This document shows, in pieces, positions 9,305-18,265 of a DNA stretch of 64,000 nucleotides. Below the pieces are notes generated by a model. The model saw only the letters and a list, made by a program, of their open reading frames with translations, ran no database searches and was not told the DNA's origin. This stretch comes from an uncultured Clostridium sp. Lineage in GTDB: Bacteria; Bacillota; Clostridia; Clostridiales; Clostridiaceae. How positions within the stretch are numbered: the stretch's first letter is position 1; each line of letters begins with the position of its first letter. Location: assembly GCF_910588715.1 (NCBI RefSeq), contig NZ_CAJURG010000001.1:62001-126000 (forward strand), written 5' to 3'. A program made the position numbers and the translations under genes.

Positions 9305-9802
9305 ATGTTAATTAATTTTTCAGATTTATTATCTAAAAAAAATAGAAAAAAACAAATATCTTTATCATTCGAGTTAGAACCATTTGAATTCGAAGGAGAA
9401 GAAATTAGAGCAATTGAAAAAGTTTCTGTAGAAGGAGTTGCAATATCAGAAAATGATGTTATAGTAATAAATGCTTCTATAAAAACAAAACTAAAGCTAA
9501 GTTGTTCTAGATGCTTAGATACCTTTATCTATCCAATAGATATTGATATAGAAGAAAGGTTTACAAACAATAAAGAACTTGATAGCGAGGAAATTATGTT
9601 TGTAGATGGTGATACATTAGATATTACCGAAATTATTGAAAATAGTATTATTTCAACCTTACCTATCAAAAGACTTTGCAAAGAAGACTGCAAGGGATTA
9701 TGTTCTCAATGTGGTGTAAATAAAAATATTGAAAATTGTAGTTGTTTAGATTACGATGTTGATATTAGGCTTGCAAAGCTTAGAGAGTTGTTTGGGGAAT
9801 AA
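9305..9802 (+). CDS. DUF177 (YceD-type) protein
   Basis: This 165-aa protein belongs to the YceD/DUF177 family, which almost always sits directly before rpmF (ribosomal protein L32). It has the family's cysteine pairs CSRC near residues 63-66 and a C-terminal cluster CKEDCKGLCSQCG plus CSC, so it probably binds zinc. The molecular role in Firmicutes is not established. In other bacteria the family is linked to 23S rRNA accumulation or ribosome assembly. The ATG has no adjacent SD and is preceded by the structured leader described separately. Confidence 0.9.
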   Translation: MLINFSDLLSKKNRKKQISLSFELEPFEFEGEEIRAIEKVSVEGVAISENDVIVINASIKTKLKLSCSRCLDTFIYPIDIDIEERFTNNKELDSEEIMFVDGDTLDITEIIENSIISTLPIKRLCKEDCKGLCSQCGVNKNIENCSCLDYDVDIRLAKLRELFGE

Positions 9803-9814
9803 GGAGGTGTAATA

Positions 9815-10000
9815 ATGGGAAATCCAGCTAGAAAGACATATAGAGCAAAGAGAGATTCTAGAAGAGCTCAAACTTTTAAGTTAAGCTTACCAGGAATAGT
9901 TGAATGTCCACAATGCCACGAAATGAAGATGGCTCACAGAGTTTGTAAGAACTGTGGATTCTACAAAGGTAAAGAAGTAGTTGCTTCAACTGAAGAATAA
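9815..10000 (+). CDS. rpmF: 50S ribosomal protein L32
   Basis: This 61-aa L32 starts MGNPARKTYRAKRDSRR and has the zinc-ribbon pairs CPQC and CKNC. It therefore belongs to the zinc-binding (C+) type, with all four cysteines present. It is a component of the large ribosomal subunit. A strong SD (AAGGAGGTG) lies 12 bases after the DUF177 stop, so the two are co-translated. A short palindromic terminator follows, then plsX. Confidence 0.97.
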   Translation: MGNPARKTYRAKRDSRRAQTFKLSLPGIVECPQCHEMKMAHRVCKNCGFYKGKEVVASTEE

Positions 10001-10024
10001 AAGAAAGTCATATGACTTTCTTTT
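9999..10024 (+). terminator. Palindromic terminator after rpmF
   Basis: AAAGAAAGTCA / TGACTTTCTTT forms a near-perfect palindromic stem ending in TTTTATTTAT. It may only partly block read-through into plsX, 36 bases further on. Confidence 0.7.
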
Positions 10025-10059
10025 ATTTATATATAGAAAAATATTAGGGGTGAAAGAAG

Positions 10060-11061
10060 ATGAGAATTGCTATAGACGGTATGGGTGGAGATAATGCACC
10101 ACAAGCAGTTATTGATGGTGTATTACAAGCTATTAAAGAATTTAATGATATAGAGTTTTTTATAACAGGACCAGAAGATATAATAAAAGAACAATTAAAT
10201 AAGGAAAATTATAATGGAGATAAAATAACTATAGTGGATGCTAAAGAAATTATTTCAACTAATGAACATCCAGTTATGGCTATAAGAAAAAAGAAGAATT
10301 CAAGTTTGTGTAAAGCTTTAAATTTAGTTAAAGAAAAAAAGTGTGATGCAGTTTTATCAGCTGGAAGTACTGGTGCTTTTTTAGCAGGGTGTAATTTTAT
10401 TGTAGGAAGAATTAAAGGGGTAAAAAGGCCTGCATTAACTCCAATAATGCCAGGTAAGAATGCTCCATTTATGATTGTAGATGCAGGAGCAAATGTAGAT
10501 TGTAAGCCAGAATATTTAGTTCAATTTGCTCATATGGGTAGAGAGTACTATAAGGGTGTATTAGGAATAGAAAATCCAACTGTAGGATTAGTTAATATTG
10601 GTGCTGAAGAGGAAAAGGGTAATGAATTAACTAAGAATACATACCAATTATTAAAGAATGAAAAAGGATTAAAGTTTGTAGGGAATGTAGAACCTAGAGA
10701 TGTTACATTAGGAGATACTAATGTTCTTGTTTGTGATGGTTTTGCAGGAAATACAATTTTAAAAATGTATGAAGGAACAGCATCTACTTTATTAAAGATA
10801 ATAAAAGATGAAATTTTTTCTTCGGGAATTACATCAAAACTAGGAGCAGTTTTATTAAAACCTGTATTTAGTAATATAAAGAAAAAATTTGATTATAAAG
10901 AATATGGTGGAGCACCATTTTTAGGTGTTGATGGAATTTGTATTAAGGCGCATGGAAGTTCTGATGGAAAGGCTTTTAAAAATGCAATAAGACAAAGCAA
11001 ACAGTTTTATGATAGCAAGGTTTTAGAAAAAATTAAGGAAGAATTAGAGCTAAAAGCTTAA
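10060..11061 (+). CDS. plsX: Phosphate acyltransferase PlsX
   Basis: This 333-aa protein has the PlsX start MRIAIDGMGGDNAP and the conserved segments LSAGSTGAFLAG, DAGANVD and CDGFAGN. It makes acyl-phosphate from acyl-ACP, which PlsY then transfers to glycerol 3-phosphate to begin phospholipid synthesis. plsY is also in this window (minus strand, ~56 kb). acpP, coding for the carrier of its substrate, is immediately downstream. No fabD/fabG lies between plsX and acpP, unlike in Bacillus. Confidence 0.97.
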   Translation: MRIAIDGMGGDNAPQAVIDGVLQAIKEFNDIEFFITGPEDIIKEQLNKENYNGDKITIVDAKEIISTNEHPVMAIRKKKNSSLCKALNLVKEKKCDAVLSAGSTGAFLAGCNFIVGRIKGVKRPALTPIMPGKNAPFMIVDAGANVDCKPEYLVQFAHMGREYYKGVLGIENPTVGLVNIGAEEEKGNELTKNTYQLLKNEKGLKFVGNVEPRDVTLGDTNVLVCDGFAGNTILKMYEGTASTLLKIIKDEIFSSGITSKLGAVLLKPVFSNIKKKFDYKEYGGAPFLGVDGICIKAHGSSDGKAFKNAIRQSKQFYDSKVLEKIKEELELKA

Positions 11062-11147
11062 AACAATATAAAAGTTTATTATTAATTGTTAAATAAAAGA
11101 AAAATAACTTTATTAAATGTTTTCATAATAAATATAAGTAATGTATA

Positions 11148-11176
11148 TTGACGATAATAAAAATATATAATATTAT
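11148..11176 (+). promoter_or_regulatory. Promoter for acpP
   Basis: TTGACG (11148-11153), a 17-base spacer and TATTAT (11171-11176) lie 30 bases before the acpP start. This lets acpP be transcribed apart from plsX. Confidence 0.6.
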
Positions 11177-11205
11177 CTAAATGGGTGTGTTTAGGAGGTG
11201 AAATA

Positions 11206-11436
11206 ATGTTTGAAAAGATTAGAGAAATCATTGCTGATAAGTTAAGTATTAATGAAGACGAAATAACTATGGATTCAGCATTTTTAGAAGACTTAAATGC
11301 AGATTCTTTAGATATAGTTGAACTTATAATGGCTTTAGAAGATGAGCTAGATATGGAAATTCCAGACGAAGATGCAGAAAACTTTGTAACTGTTGGAGAT
11401 GTAGTTAAATTTGTAAAGTCACATGTTGAGGAATAA
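11206..11436 (+). CDS. acpP: Acyl carrier protein
   Basis: This 76-aa acidic helical protein contains the DSLD motif, with Ser34 as the site for the 4'-phosphopantetheine arm. It carries growing acyl chains in fatty acid synthesis and feeds PlsX. I chose the ATG at 11206, which follows the perfect SD AGGAGGTGA, rather than an in-frame GTG at 11185 that lies upstream of that SD. It has its own promoter and a strong terminator, so it is probably a highly expressed single-gene unit within the plsX-rnc series. Confidence 0.97.
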   Translation: MFEKIREIIADKLSINEDEITMDSAFLEDLNADSLDIVELIMALEDELDMEIPDEDAENFVTVGDVVKFVKSHVEE

Positions 11437-11438
11437 AT

Positions 11439-11470
11439 AAAATCCCGCAGTAATTTGCGGGATTTTATTT
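11439..11470 (+). terminator. Intrinsic terminator after acpP
   Basis: A GC-rich 9-bp stem, AATCCCGCA / TGCGGGATT, with a 6-nt loop is followed by TTATTT. Confidence 0.85.
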
Positions 11471-11557
11471 ATAAATTTTATAAAAATCAAAATAGTTTAT
11501 TCTTGAATTTGTTTAACATAAGCAAGTTGAAGAATAAACTTGAAGGAGTGTAAATTA

Positions 11558-12256
11558 ATGAATAGTTTCTATCAGAGAGAAGCTGAGGATATAATAGGTA
11601 TAAAATTTAATGAACCTAAGTTATTACTAACAGCTTTAACTCATTCATCCTATGCAAATCAGCATAGAGATGAAGAGTATAATGAAAGATTTGAATTTTT
11701 AGGAGATTCCATTCTTCAAGTATGTATTACTGAATATTTGTTTTTAAACTATAGAGAAAAAAGTGAAGGAGAATTAACAAAAATTCGTAGTTTAATTGTT
11801 TGTGAAAATTCTTTACATGAAATAGGAAAGTCTTTAAACTTAGGTTATTTATTAAGAATGAGCAAGGGTGAAGAGTTAACTGGAGGAAGAGAAAGGATAT
11901 CGTTAATAGCTGATGCTGTAGAAGCGTTAATAGCTGCTATATATTTAGATAAAGGATTAGAGTTTACAAAGGATTATATTATTGCTAGATTTGAGGATAT
12001 AATAAAGCGTGCAATAAATAATGATATAATACTTGATTATAAAACAAGATTACAAGAGCATCTTCAACAAAACGGAGAAATTTCTATAGTATATGAACTA
12101 ATTAAATTTGAAGGTCCTCCACATAGAAGAAAGTTTTATACAAAGCTTATTATAGATAATAACGAATTTACTTGTGGTGAAGGTTATAGTAAAAAGGAAT
12201 CAGAGCAAAATGCAGCAAAGGCTGCATTAAAGATTTTGGAGGATAAAAATGAGTAA
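11558..12256 (+). CDS. rnc: Ribonuclease III
   Basis: This 232-aa protein has the RNase III signature NERFEFLGDSIL, a second acidic catalytic site (LIADAVEALIAAIYLD), and a C-terminal double-stranded RNA-binding domain ending EQNAAKAALKIL. It processes rRNA precursors and structured mRNAs. The ATG at 11558 follows SD GAAGGAGTG and is preferred over the TTG 6 codons upstream. Its last 8 bases overlap the start of the radical SAM gene, implying translational coupling. Confidence 0.96.
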   Translation: MNSFYQREAEDIIGIKFNEPKLLLTALTHSSYANQHRDEEYNERFEFLGDSILQVCITEYLFLNYREKSEGELTKIRSLIVCENSLHEIGKSLNLGYLLRMSKGEELTGGRERISLIADAVEALIAAIYLDKGLEFTKDYIIARFEDIIKRAINNDIILDYKTRLQEHLQQNGEISIVYELIKFEGPPHRRKFYTKLIIDNNEFTCGEGYSKKESEQNAAKAALKILEDKNE

Positions 12257-13280
12257 AAGTTATTATATAATTCCTGTTTTTATTTCTCATCAAGGATGCC
12301 CTCATCAATGTGTTTTTTGTAATCAAGATAGGATTGCTGGAAAATATGAAGAAGTTTTTGCAAGTGATGTTAGAAAAATAATAGATGAATATTTAAGTAC
12401 AATAAATAGTAAGTGTGCTACTATTGAAGTATCATTTTTCGGTGGTACATTTACTGCAATTAATGTTAATAAACAAAAAGAACTTTTAGAAGTTGCTAGA
12501 GAATATAAAGAAAGAGGATTAATACATAAAATAAGACTATCAACAAGACCAGATGCTATATTGCCATATATATTAGGATATTTAAAGGAATATAAGGTTG
12601 ATATAATAGAACTTGGAGTTCAATCATTAGATGATGAAGTTTTAAGAAAAGCTGGTAGAGGACATAGTGTTAGTGATGTAGAAGCTGCATCTAAGCTTAT
12701 TAAAGAAGCAGGATTTGTTTTAGGACATCAAATAATGCCAGGATTACCTGGTGATAGTTTTGGAATTGATATAGAAACTACAAAAAAGTCAATTGAGATG
12801 AAACCTGATATATGCAGAATATATCCATCATTAGTAATTAAAGATACTCCAATGGAGGATATGTATATTAGAGGAGATTATGTGCCATATTCTTTAGAAG
12901 AAGCTGTATATATTAGTGGTGAAATGTTAAAGTTATATAATGAAGCTAAAGTTAAAGTAATTAGAATTGGATTACAACCAACAGATACAATTACTACAGG
13001 AAAGGATATAGTAGATGGACCTTTCCATCCAGCTTTTAGGGAATTAGTAGAAGGACGTTTAATTTGTGAAACTTTAGATAAAAAGTCTCCAAAAGAAAAA
13101 GATATTATAGTTGAGATAAATGAAAAAGATATTAGCAAATTATACACTAATAAAAAACAATATTTTAAGTCTTTTTTAGATAATAGAAAAGGGAAGGTAT
13201 ATGTTAATACCAATAATAAAGTAAAAAGGGGCAAAGTTAAATTAACAATTATAGATAAAAGAGAAGAATTTAAGATATAA
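12249..13280 (+). CDS. Elp3-like radical SAM protein
   Basis: This 343-aa radical SAM enzyme has Cys17, Cys21 and Cys24 (CPHQCVFC), which ligate the 4Fe-4S cluster that cleaves S-adenosylmethionine. The fold resembles the radical domain of Elongator subunit Elp3 (FFGGTFTAI, STRPDAI, ELGVQSLDDEVL), but it lacks an acetyltransferase domain. Genes of this type commonly sit between rnc and smc in clostridia. The substrate is unknown, with tRNA modification a reasonable guess. It overlaps the rnc 3' end by 8 bases. Confidence 0.87.
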   Translation: MSKSYYIIPVFISHQGCPHQCVFCNQDRIAGKYEEVFASDVRKIIDEYLSTINSKCATIEVSFFGGTFTAINVNKQKELLEVAREYKERGLIHKIRLSTRPDAILPYILGYLKEYKVDIIELGVQSLDDEVLRKAGRGHSVSDVEAASKLIKEAGFVLGHQIMPGLPGDSFGIDIETTKKSIEMKPDICRIYPSLVIKDTPMEDMYIRGDYVPYSLEEAVYISGEMLKLYNEAKVKVIRIGLQPTDTITTGKDIVDGPFHPAFRELVEGRLICETLDKKSPKEKDIIVEINEKDISKLYTNKKQYFKSFLDNRKGKVYVNTNNKVKRGKVKLTIIDKREEFKI

Positions 13281-13322
13281 TTATAAAGTTTAAATTTTAG
13301 AAATCAAAAGAATGTAAATTAA

Positions 13323-13398
13323 AATGACAAGAGACAAAGATAATATAACAAGATAAATATATTCTTGTGTAAGTGCTTTGAATCTTGTCATTGTTTTA
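13323..13398 (+). terminator. Three-layer stem-loop, probable terminator of the rnc operon
   Basis: A nested structure pairs AATGACAAGA (13323) with TCTTGTCATT (13383-13392), then CAAAG (13335) with CTTTG (13376), then ACAAGA (13348) with TCTTGT (13363). It is followed by GTTTTATT. The length and nesting exceed a plain terminator, so a stable small RNA is possible. Confidence 0.6.
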
Positions 13399-13427
13399 TT
13401 GATATTTTTTTAGCTTTGCTATAAACT
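13399..13427 (+). promoter_or_regulatory. Promoter for the Prli42-like gene and smc
   Basis: TTGATA (13399-13404), a 17-base spacer and TAAACT (13422-13427) lie 27 bases before the small membrane peptide gene. Confidence 0.5.
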
Positions 13428-13453
13428 AAATAAAGAATGGAGTGAGGGTTATT

Positions 13454-13546
13454 ATGAAAGCAAAGACAAGAGAAAAAATGATATATATAATTACTGTTTT
13501 TATGCTTATAGTATTTTTATTAAGTTTAGTACCAGCTTTTATATAA
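13454..13546 (+). CDS. Prli42/DUF4044-like small membrane peptide (30 aa)
   Basis: This short gene encodes MKAKTREKMIYIITVFMLIV followed by FLLSLVPAFI. It has a Lys/Arg-rich N-terminus of about 8 residues, then one membrane-spanning helix running to the C-terminus. It has an SD (GGAGTGAGG) and its own likely promoter, and ends 18 bases before smc. The pattern matches the Prli42 family (stressosome-associated membrane miniprotein of Firmicutes, DUF4044), which has the same size and topology. No stressosome genes are nearby, and the family link rests on pattern alone. Confidence 0.7.
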   Translation: MKAKTREKMIYIITVFMLIVFLLSLVPAFI

Positions 13547-13564
13547 AAGATAAGGAGTGTATTT

Positions 13565-16500
13565 ATGTTTTTAAAATCACTTGAGATACGTGGATTTAAA
13601 TCTTTTGCAGATAAAACTGAGTTAAGATTTAAAGGAGGGGTAACTGCAGTTGTTGGTCCTAATGGTAGTGGAAAAAGTAATGTTTCTGATTCTGTAAGAT
13701 GGGTTCTTGGAGAGCAAAGCGTCAAAAATCTTAGAGGTGGAAAGATGGAAGATGTTATTTTTTCAGGAACACAATTTAGAAAACCTTTAGGATTAGCTCA
13801 AGTTTCTCTTACTTTAGATAACTCAGATGGAACATTATCAACAGATTATAATGAAGTAACCGTAACTAGAAGAATATTTAGATCAGGTGAAACAGAGTAT
13901 TTAATTAATAATCAAAAATGTAGATTAAAAGATATTACTGAATTATTTATGGATACAGGTATAGGTAAGGAAGGATATTCTATAATTGGACAAGGTAAAA
14001 TTGATGCAATATTAAGTGGTAAGCCTGAAGATAGAAGAGCTTTACTTGAAGAAGCTGCTGGAATAGTTAAATATAAATCTAGAAAAGAAGAAGCAGAAAA
14101 AAGGCTTGATAATACTGATAGTAATTTAGTTAGAATTAGAGATATAATAGCAACTTATGAAGAAAGACTTGAACCGTTAAAGGTTGAAAAGGAAAAAGCT
14201 GAAAAGTATAAAGTCTTAGCTGAGGAACTAAAGGTAAAAGAAGTATCAATATTAGTTAATAATATTGATAAAATATCAAAGGATATTGATATTTTATCTA
14301 ATGAAATAGAAAAAAGAGAAAAATCTATAGAAGAAAAAAGAGAAAAGTTTAAGATTCATAAAAGTATTTTAGATGAATTACAAGATAAGATAGAAAATAT
14401 AGAAAATAAAAGTAAATTAGAAAAAGATGAATATTATACAAAGAAAGAAGAGTATACAAATCATATAAGGGATATTGATCTTTTTAAGGAAAGAATTAAT
14501 AACTTTAAGTCTTTAATAGAAAAAGAAGAAAATGAAATAAAGCTTTTAAAAGAAAATTTAGAAAAGGTTAACTTAGAAAAAAGGGATTTAGAAGAAAAGT
14601 TAAATGAAAGAAGTAAAGAAAATAGTGAAAAGGCTTTAGAAATTAAAAGTGTTGAAAGTTTAATTGATGAAATAAGCACAAAAATTAATAAAATTGAAAA
14701 AGAGCTTAGTATTTTAAAAAATAATGAATTTGAAATTATATCTAAAAATTCTGATATTACTAATAAAATTCAAAGCTTAGAAAAAGAAATAAAAGAAAAG
14801 AGTTATACACAAGAAAATTTAGATAAGTCAATAGTTACCTTAGAGGGAAATTTATCTATTAATATAGGAACTATTGAAGAAGTTAAGGCAATGCTTATAA
14901 ATGCAAAAGATAATATTTTAAAATTAGAAGAAGAAATAATATTAGTAAAAAGAGAGTTAACAAAAACTCATTCACTTTTAAATAGTCAAGATAATAAAAT
15001 TAAAATATTAGCTAAAAAAATCAATGAATCAGAAGCTACTCATAATACTTTAGAAAATTTAGAAAAGCATTACGAAGGATATAATAGAACTGTAAAAAAC
15101 TTAATGGAACATGTTGCAAAAGGAAAAGTTTTTGGAGTAAAAGATATTAAGGTTCTTGGTGAAGTTTTTGAGGTAGAAAAGAAATATGAAGTTGCTATAG
15201 AAATAGCTTTAGGTGGAGCAATTTCTAATGTAATAACTATTAGTGATATTGATGCTAAAAATTTAATTTCTTATTTAAAAAGTAAAGGCTTAGGTAGAGC
15301 AACCTTTTTACCATTAAATATTATTAAAGGCAAAAAACTAGAAGTACCTAATGAAATTAAATCAGCTAAAGGGTATATTGGAGTTGCTTCAGATATTATA
15401 AAATATGATATGAAATATAAGGGAATTATAGATTATAATTTAGGAAGAACTATAATTGCTGAAAATATGGACTATGCTATTAATATATCTAAAATTGCTA
15501 AGCATAATTATAAGATAGTTACATTAACTGGTGAGGTAATTAATCCAGGTGGTGCATTAACTGGAGGTAGCATTCAAGGTAAAAGTGTTAATCTTTTAGG
15601 AAGAAAAAGAGAAATTGAAGAGTTAGCAGAAAATATAATAAATCTAAAAGATGAGTATAATAATGAAGTATCTAAGTTTAATGATATAAAGGTAAAAATA
15701 AAGTCTTTAGATGAAGAAATATTAAATAAGAGAGAAGAAGTTCATAGTAAAAATATAGAGTTAACAGTATTAGAAGGAGAAATGAAAAATCTTTTAAGTG
15801 ACAAAGATAAATTAAATAAAAATATTGAAAGCTCTAAGAAGCAAAAAGATGAAAATAACAATATAATTAACTTATTAACAGAAAAATTAAAAAATAAAAA
15901 AGATGAACTTGATAAATTAGATGTTAAAAGCTTTGAGAGAAAAGAAAAGGTTAAATTAATTGAAGAGGAACTTTTTAATAATAATAATGAAAGAGATTCT
16001 TTAAAAGAAAAATTAGTTAATTTAAAAGTTAATAATGCAACTTTAGAAGAAAGTCTTCAAAACCAAAAAAGTCAAATATCTTTTAAAAACTTAGAAATAA
16101 AAGAAAAAGAAAATAAAATAGCAAATTTACAAATTGAAGTTTCTAATAAGTATAGTAGTATTACAGCTTTATCTGAAAATGTGAAAAGTAAAGAAGGTAT
16201 ATTAAAAGAAATAGAAAAGAGAGTTTTAGAACTTGAAAATTCATTTAGGGAAGATGAAATAATTAAAGCAGAGCTTAAAGAAAGTTATAAAGCTAAGGAA
16301 AGCGTAACTAGCGAAGAAATAGAAGTAATAAGAATAGAAGAAAATGAATTAAATAAAAAATCTATACAATATGCTAAAATAGAAAGTGAGCAAGAAGCTT
16401 TTTATAATAGGTTAAATAGTGAGCTTAATTTAACTCTTGCTGAAGCAAAAGAAATAGCTGTTAAGATAGAAAATATAAATAAAATTAAAGATGAAATTCT

Positions 16501-17122
16501 TATATTAAAATCAAAAATAGCATCTTTAGGAACAGTTAATTTATCTGCTATAGTTGAATATGACGAGGTATGCGAAAAGTATGAATTTATGTCTTCCCAA
16601 GAATTAGATTTACAAAAAGCTAAAGAAGAGTTAATGGAAGTTATAAATGAAATGACTATTCAAATGCAGGAATTATTTAAAGAAAACTTTAAGGTATTAA
16701 ATGAAAATTTTGGTGAAACCTTTAGAGAATTATTTAAAGGTGGCCATGCAGAACTTATTTTAGGTGGAGAGGATATTTTAAATTCTAATATAATTATAAA
16801 TGTTGAACCACCAGGAAAGAAGCTTCAAAATATAAATTTAATGTCTGGTGGAGAAAAAGTTTTATCAGCAATAGCTTTATTATTTGCAATATTAAAAATG
16901 AAACCAACTCCATTTTGTATACTAGATGAAATAGAGGCAGCTTTAGATGATGCTAATGTTTATAGATATGCAGAGTTTTTAAAAGCCTTTGCAAAAAACA
17001 TTCAATTTATAGTAATAACACATAGAAAAGGAACAATGGAAGCTAGTGATGTGATGTATGGTATAACCATGGAAGAAAAGGGAATATCTAAAGTAGTATC
17101 AGTAGATTTGTCTAAAAATTAG
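13565..17122 (+). CDS. smc: Chromosome segregation protein SMC
   Basis: This 1185-aa protein is full length for SMC. The N-terminal ATPase head has Walker A GPNGSGKSN at residues 31-39. Two long coiled coils (about 165-500 and 680-1010) flank a hinge with GAISNVITISD and GGALTGGS. The C-terminal head has the signature LMSGGEKVLS and Walker B FCILDEIEAALDD. SMC dimers compact and segregate chromosomes with ScpA and ScpB, which are not in this window. It sits 18 bases after the small peptide gene and 11 bases before ftsY. Confidence 0.98.
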   Translation: MFLKSLEIRGFKSFADKTELRFKGGVTAVVGPNGSGKSNVSDSVRWVLGEQSVKNLRGGKMEDVIFSGTQFRKPLGLAQVSLTLDNSDGTLSTDYNEVTVTRRIFRSGETEYLINNQKCRLKDITELFMDTGIGKEGYSIIGQGKIDAILSGKPEDRRALLEEAAGIVKYKSRKEEAEKRLDNTDSNLVRIRDIIATYEERLEPLKVEKEKAEKYKVLAEELKVKEVSILVNNIDKISKDIDILSNEIEKREKSIEEKREKFKIHKSILDELQDKIENIENKSKLEKDEYYTKKEEYTNHIRDIDLFKERINNFKSLIEKEENEIKLLKENLEKVNLEKRDLEEKLNERSKENSEKALEIKSVESLIDEISTKINKIEKELSILKNNEFEIISKNSDITNKIQSLEKEIKEKSYTQENLDKSIVTLEGNLSINIGTIEEVKAMLINAKDNILKLEEEIILVKRELTKTHSLLNSQDNKIKILAKKINESEATHNTLENLEKHYEGYNRTVKNLMEHVAKGKVFGVKDIKVLGEVFEVEKKYEVAIEIALGGAISNVITISDIDAKNLISYLKSKGLGRATFLPLNIIKGKKLEVPNEIKSAKGYIGVASDIIKYDMKYKGIIDYNLGRTIIAENMDYAINISKIAKHNYKIVTLTGEVINPGGALTGGSIQGKSVNLLGRKREIEELAENIINLKDEYNNEVSKFNDIKVKIKSLDEEILNKREEVHSKNIELTVLEGEMKNLLSDKDKLNKNIESSKKQKDENNNIINLLTEKLKNKKDELDKLDVKSFERKEKVKLIEEELFNNNNERDSLKEKLVNLKVNNATLEESLQNQKSQISFKNLEIKEKENKIANLQIEVSNKYSSITALSENVKSKEGILKEIEKRVLELENSFREDEIIKAELKESYKAKESVTSEEIEVIRIEENELNKKSIQYAKIESEQEAFYNRLNSELNLTLAEAKEIAVKIENINKIKDEILILKSKIASLGTVNLSAIVEYDEVCEKYEFMSSQELDLQKAKEELMEVINEMTIQMQELFKENFKVLNENFGETFRELFKGGHAELILGGEDILNSNIIINVEPPGKKLQNINLMSGGEKVLSAIALLFAILKMKPTPFCILDEIEAALDDANVYRYAEFLKAFAKNIQFIVITHRKGTMEASDVMYGITMEEKGISKVVSVDLSKN

Positions 17123-17133
17123 GAGGAAATAAT

Positions 17134-18048
17134 ATGTTTGGTAAATTATTTAATAATCTTAAAAATGGATTAACAAAAACAAGAAATGCATTAACAGATA
17201 AAATAAATGAGGCTTTAAATTTAGCTGTAACAATTGATGAAGATTTATATGAAGAATTAGAAGAAATACTTATTATGGCTGATATAGGTATGGATACTAC
17301 TATGGAAATCATTGAAAGATTGAAAGATAAAATTAGAAAAGAAAAAATTAATGATGTTGAATTAGTTAGACCAGCTTTAAAAAGTGTAATTGCTGAAATG
17401 ATGATAGATGACAATAAAGAAAATACCGAAGAGAAGTCTGGGAAAGAAGTTATTTTAGTAATAGGTGTAAATGGAGTTGGGAAAACTACTAGTATAGGTA
17501 AATTAGCTTCAATGAATAAGAAAAAAGGCAAAAAGGTTTTATTAGCAGCTGCTGACACATTTAGAGCAGGTGCTATAGATCAGTTAGTTGTTTGGAGCGA
17601 AAGAGCAAAGGTTGATATTGTTAAGCATGAAGAGGGTTCAGATCCTGCAGCTGTTGTATTTGATGCTATTAATGCTTCTAAATCAAGAGGTGTAGATTTA
17701 CTTATATGTGACACAGCAGGAAGATTACACAATAAGAAAAATTTAATGGATGAATTAGGGAAAATAAATAGAGTAATAGATAGAGAACTTAGTGATGCAA
17801 ATAAACAAACTTTATTAGTTTTAGATGGAACAACAGGACAAAATGCAGTAATTCAAGCTAAGCAATTTATGGAGGTATGTCCTATAGATGGTATAGTTTT
17901 AACTAAACTTGATGGAACTGCTAAAGGTGGAGTTGTAATTTCTATAAAAAACACTCTTAAAATACCTGTTAAATATATAGGTGTAGGGGAAGGTATTGAG
18001 GATTTACAAGAATTTGATGCAGAAAGTTTTGTAGAAGCATTATTTTAA
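17134..18048 (+). CDS. ftsY: Signal recognition particle receptor FtsY
   Basis: This 304-aa SRP-type GTPase has an N domain (residues 1-90), then G1 GVNGVGKTT, DTFRAGAIDQL, DTAGRLHNK and TKLDGTAKGG. The acidic A domain of enterobacterial FtsY is absent, as normal in Firmicutes. It docks SRP-bound ribosomes at the membrane. The gene follows smc directly with an SD AGGAGGAAA, the conserved smc-ftsY pairing. The partner genes ylxM and ffh follow, but from their own promoter. Confidence 0.97.
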   Translation: MFGKLFNNLKNGLTKTRNALTDKINEALNLAVTIDEDLYEELEEILIMADIGMDTTMEIIERLKDKIRKEKINDVELVRPALKSVIAEMMIDDNKENTEEKSGKEVILVIGVNGVGKTTSIGKLASMNKKKGKKVLLAAADTFRAGAIDQLVVWSERAKVDIVKHEEGSDPAAVVFDAINASKSRGVDLLICDTAGRLHNKKNLMDELGKINRVIDRELSDANKQTLLVLDGTTGQNAVIQAKQFMEVCPIDGIVLTKLDGTAKGGVVISIKNTLKIPVKYIGVGEGIEDLQEFDAESFVEALF

Positions 18049-18211
18049 GTTGAGATTAATTTTTTTATAGATAAAAAATTTTGTTGCGAAAATTAGTATT
18101 AGTAATTAAAATAACTATAGGTACCTAATTGGTATAATCAAATAGGAATAGTAAGAGTTTGACATTTTAATTTATAATAAAAAATAATTTTAAAGTGTTA
18201 AGTAAAAATAC

Positions 18212-18240
18212 TTGACACTTAATTATTATTCTGTTAGAAT
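18212..18240 (+). promoter_or_regulatory. Promoter for ylxM-ffh
   Basis: TTGACA (18212-18217), a 17-base spacer and TAGAAT (18235-18240) lie 25 bases before the ylxM start. A second TTGACA at 18159 has no well-spaced -10 box. Confidence 0.65.
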
Positions 18241-18265
18241 CTCAAATGTGGGTAAGGTGATATAC

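Noticed and set aside
13426..13725. 99-codon frame on the minus strand over the Prli42-like gene and smc start
   Set aside because: It lies antisense to the promoter, small gene and conserved SMC head, and has no family pattern.
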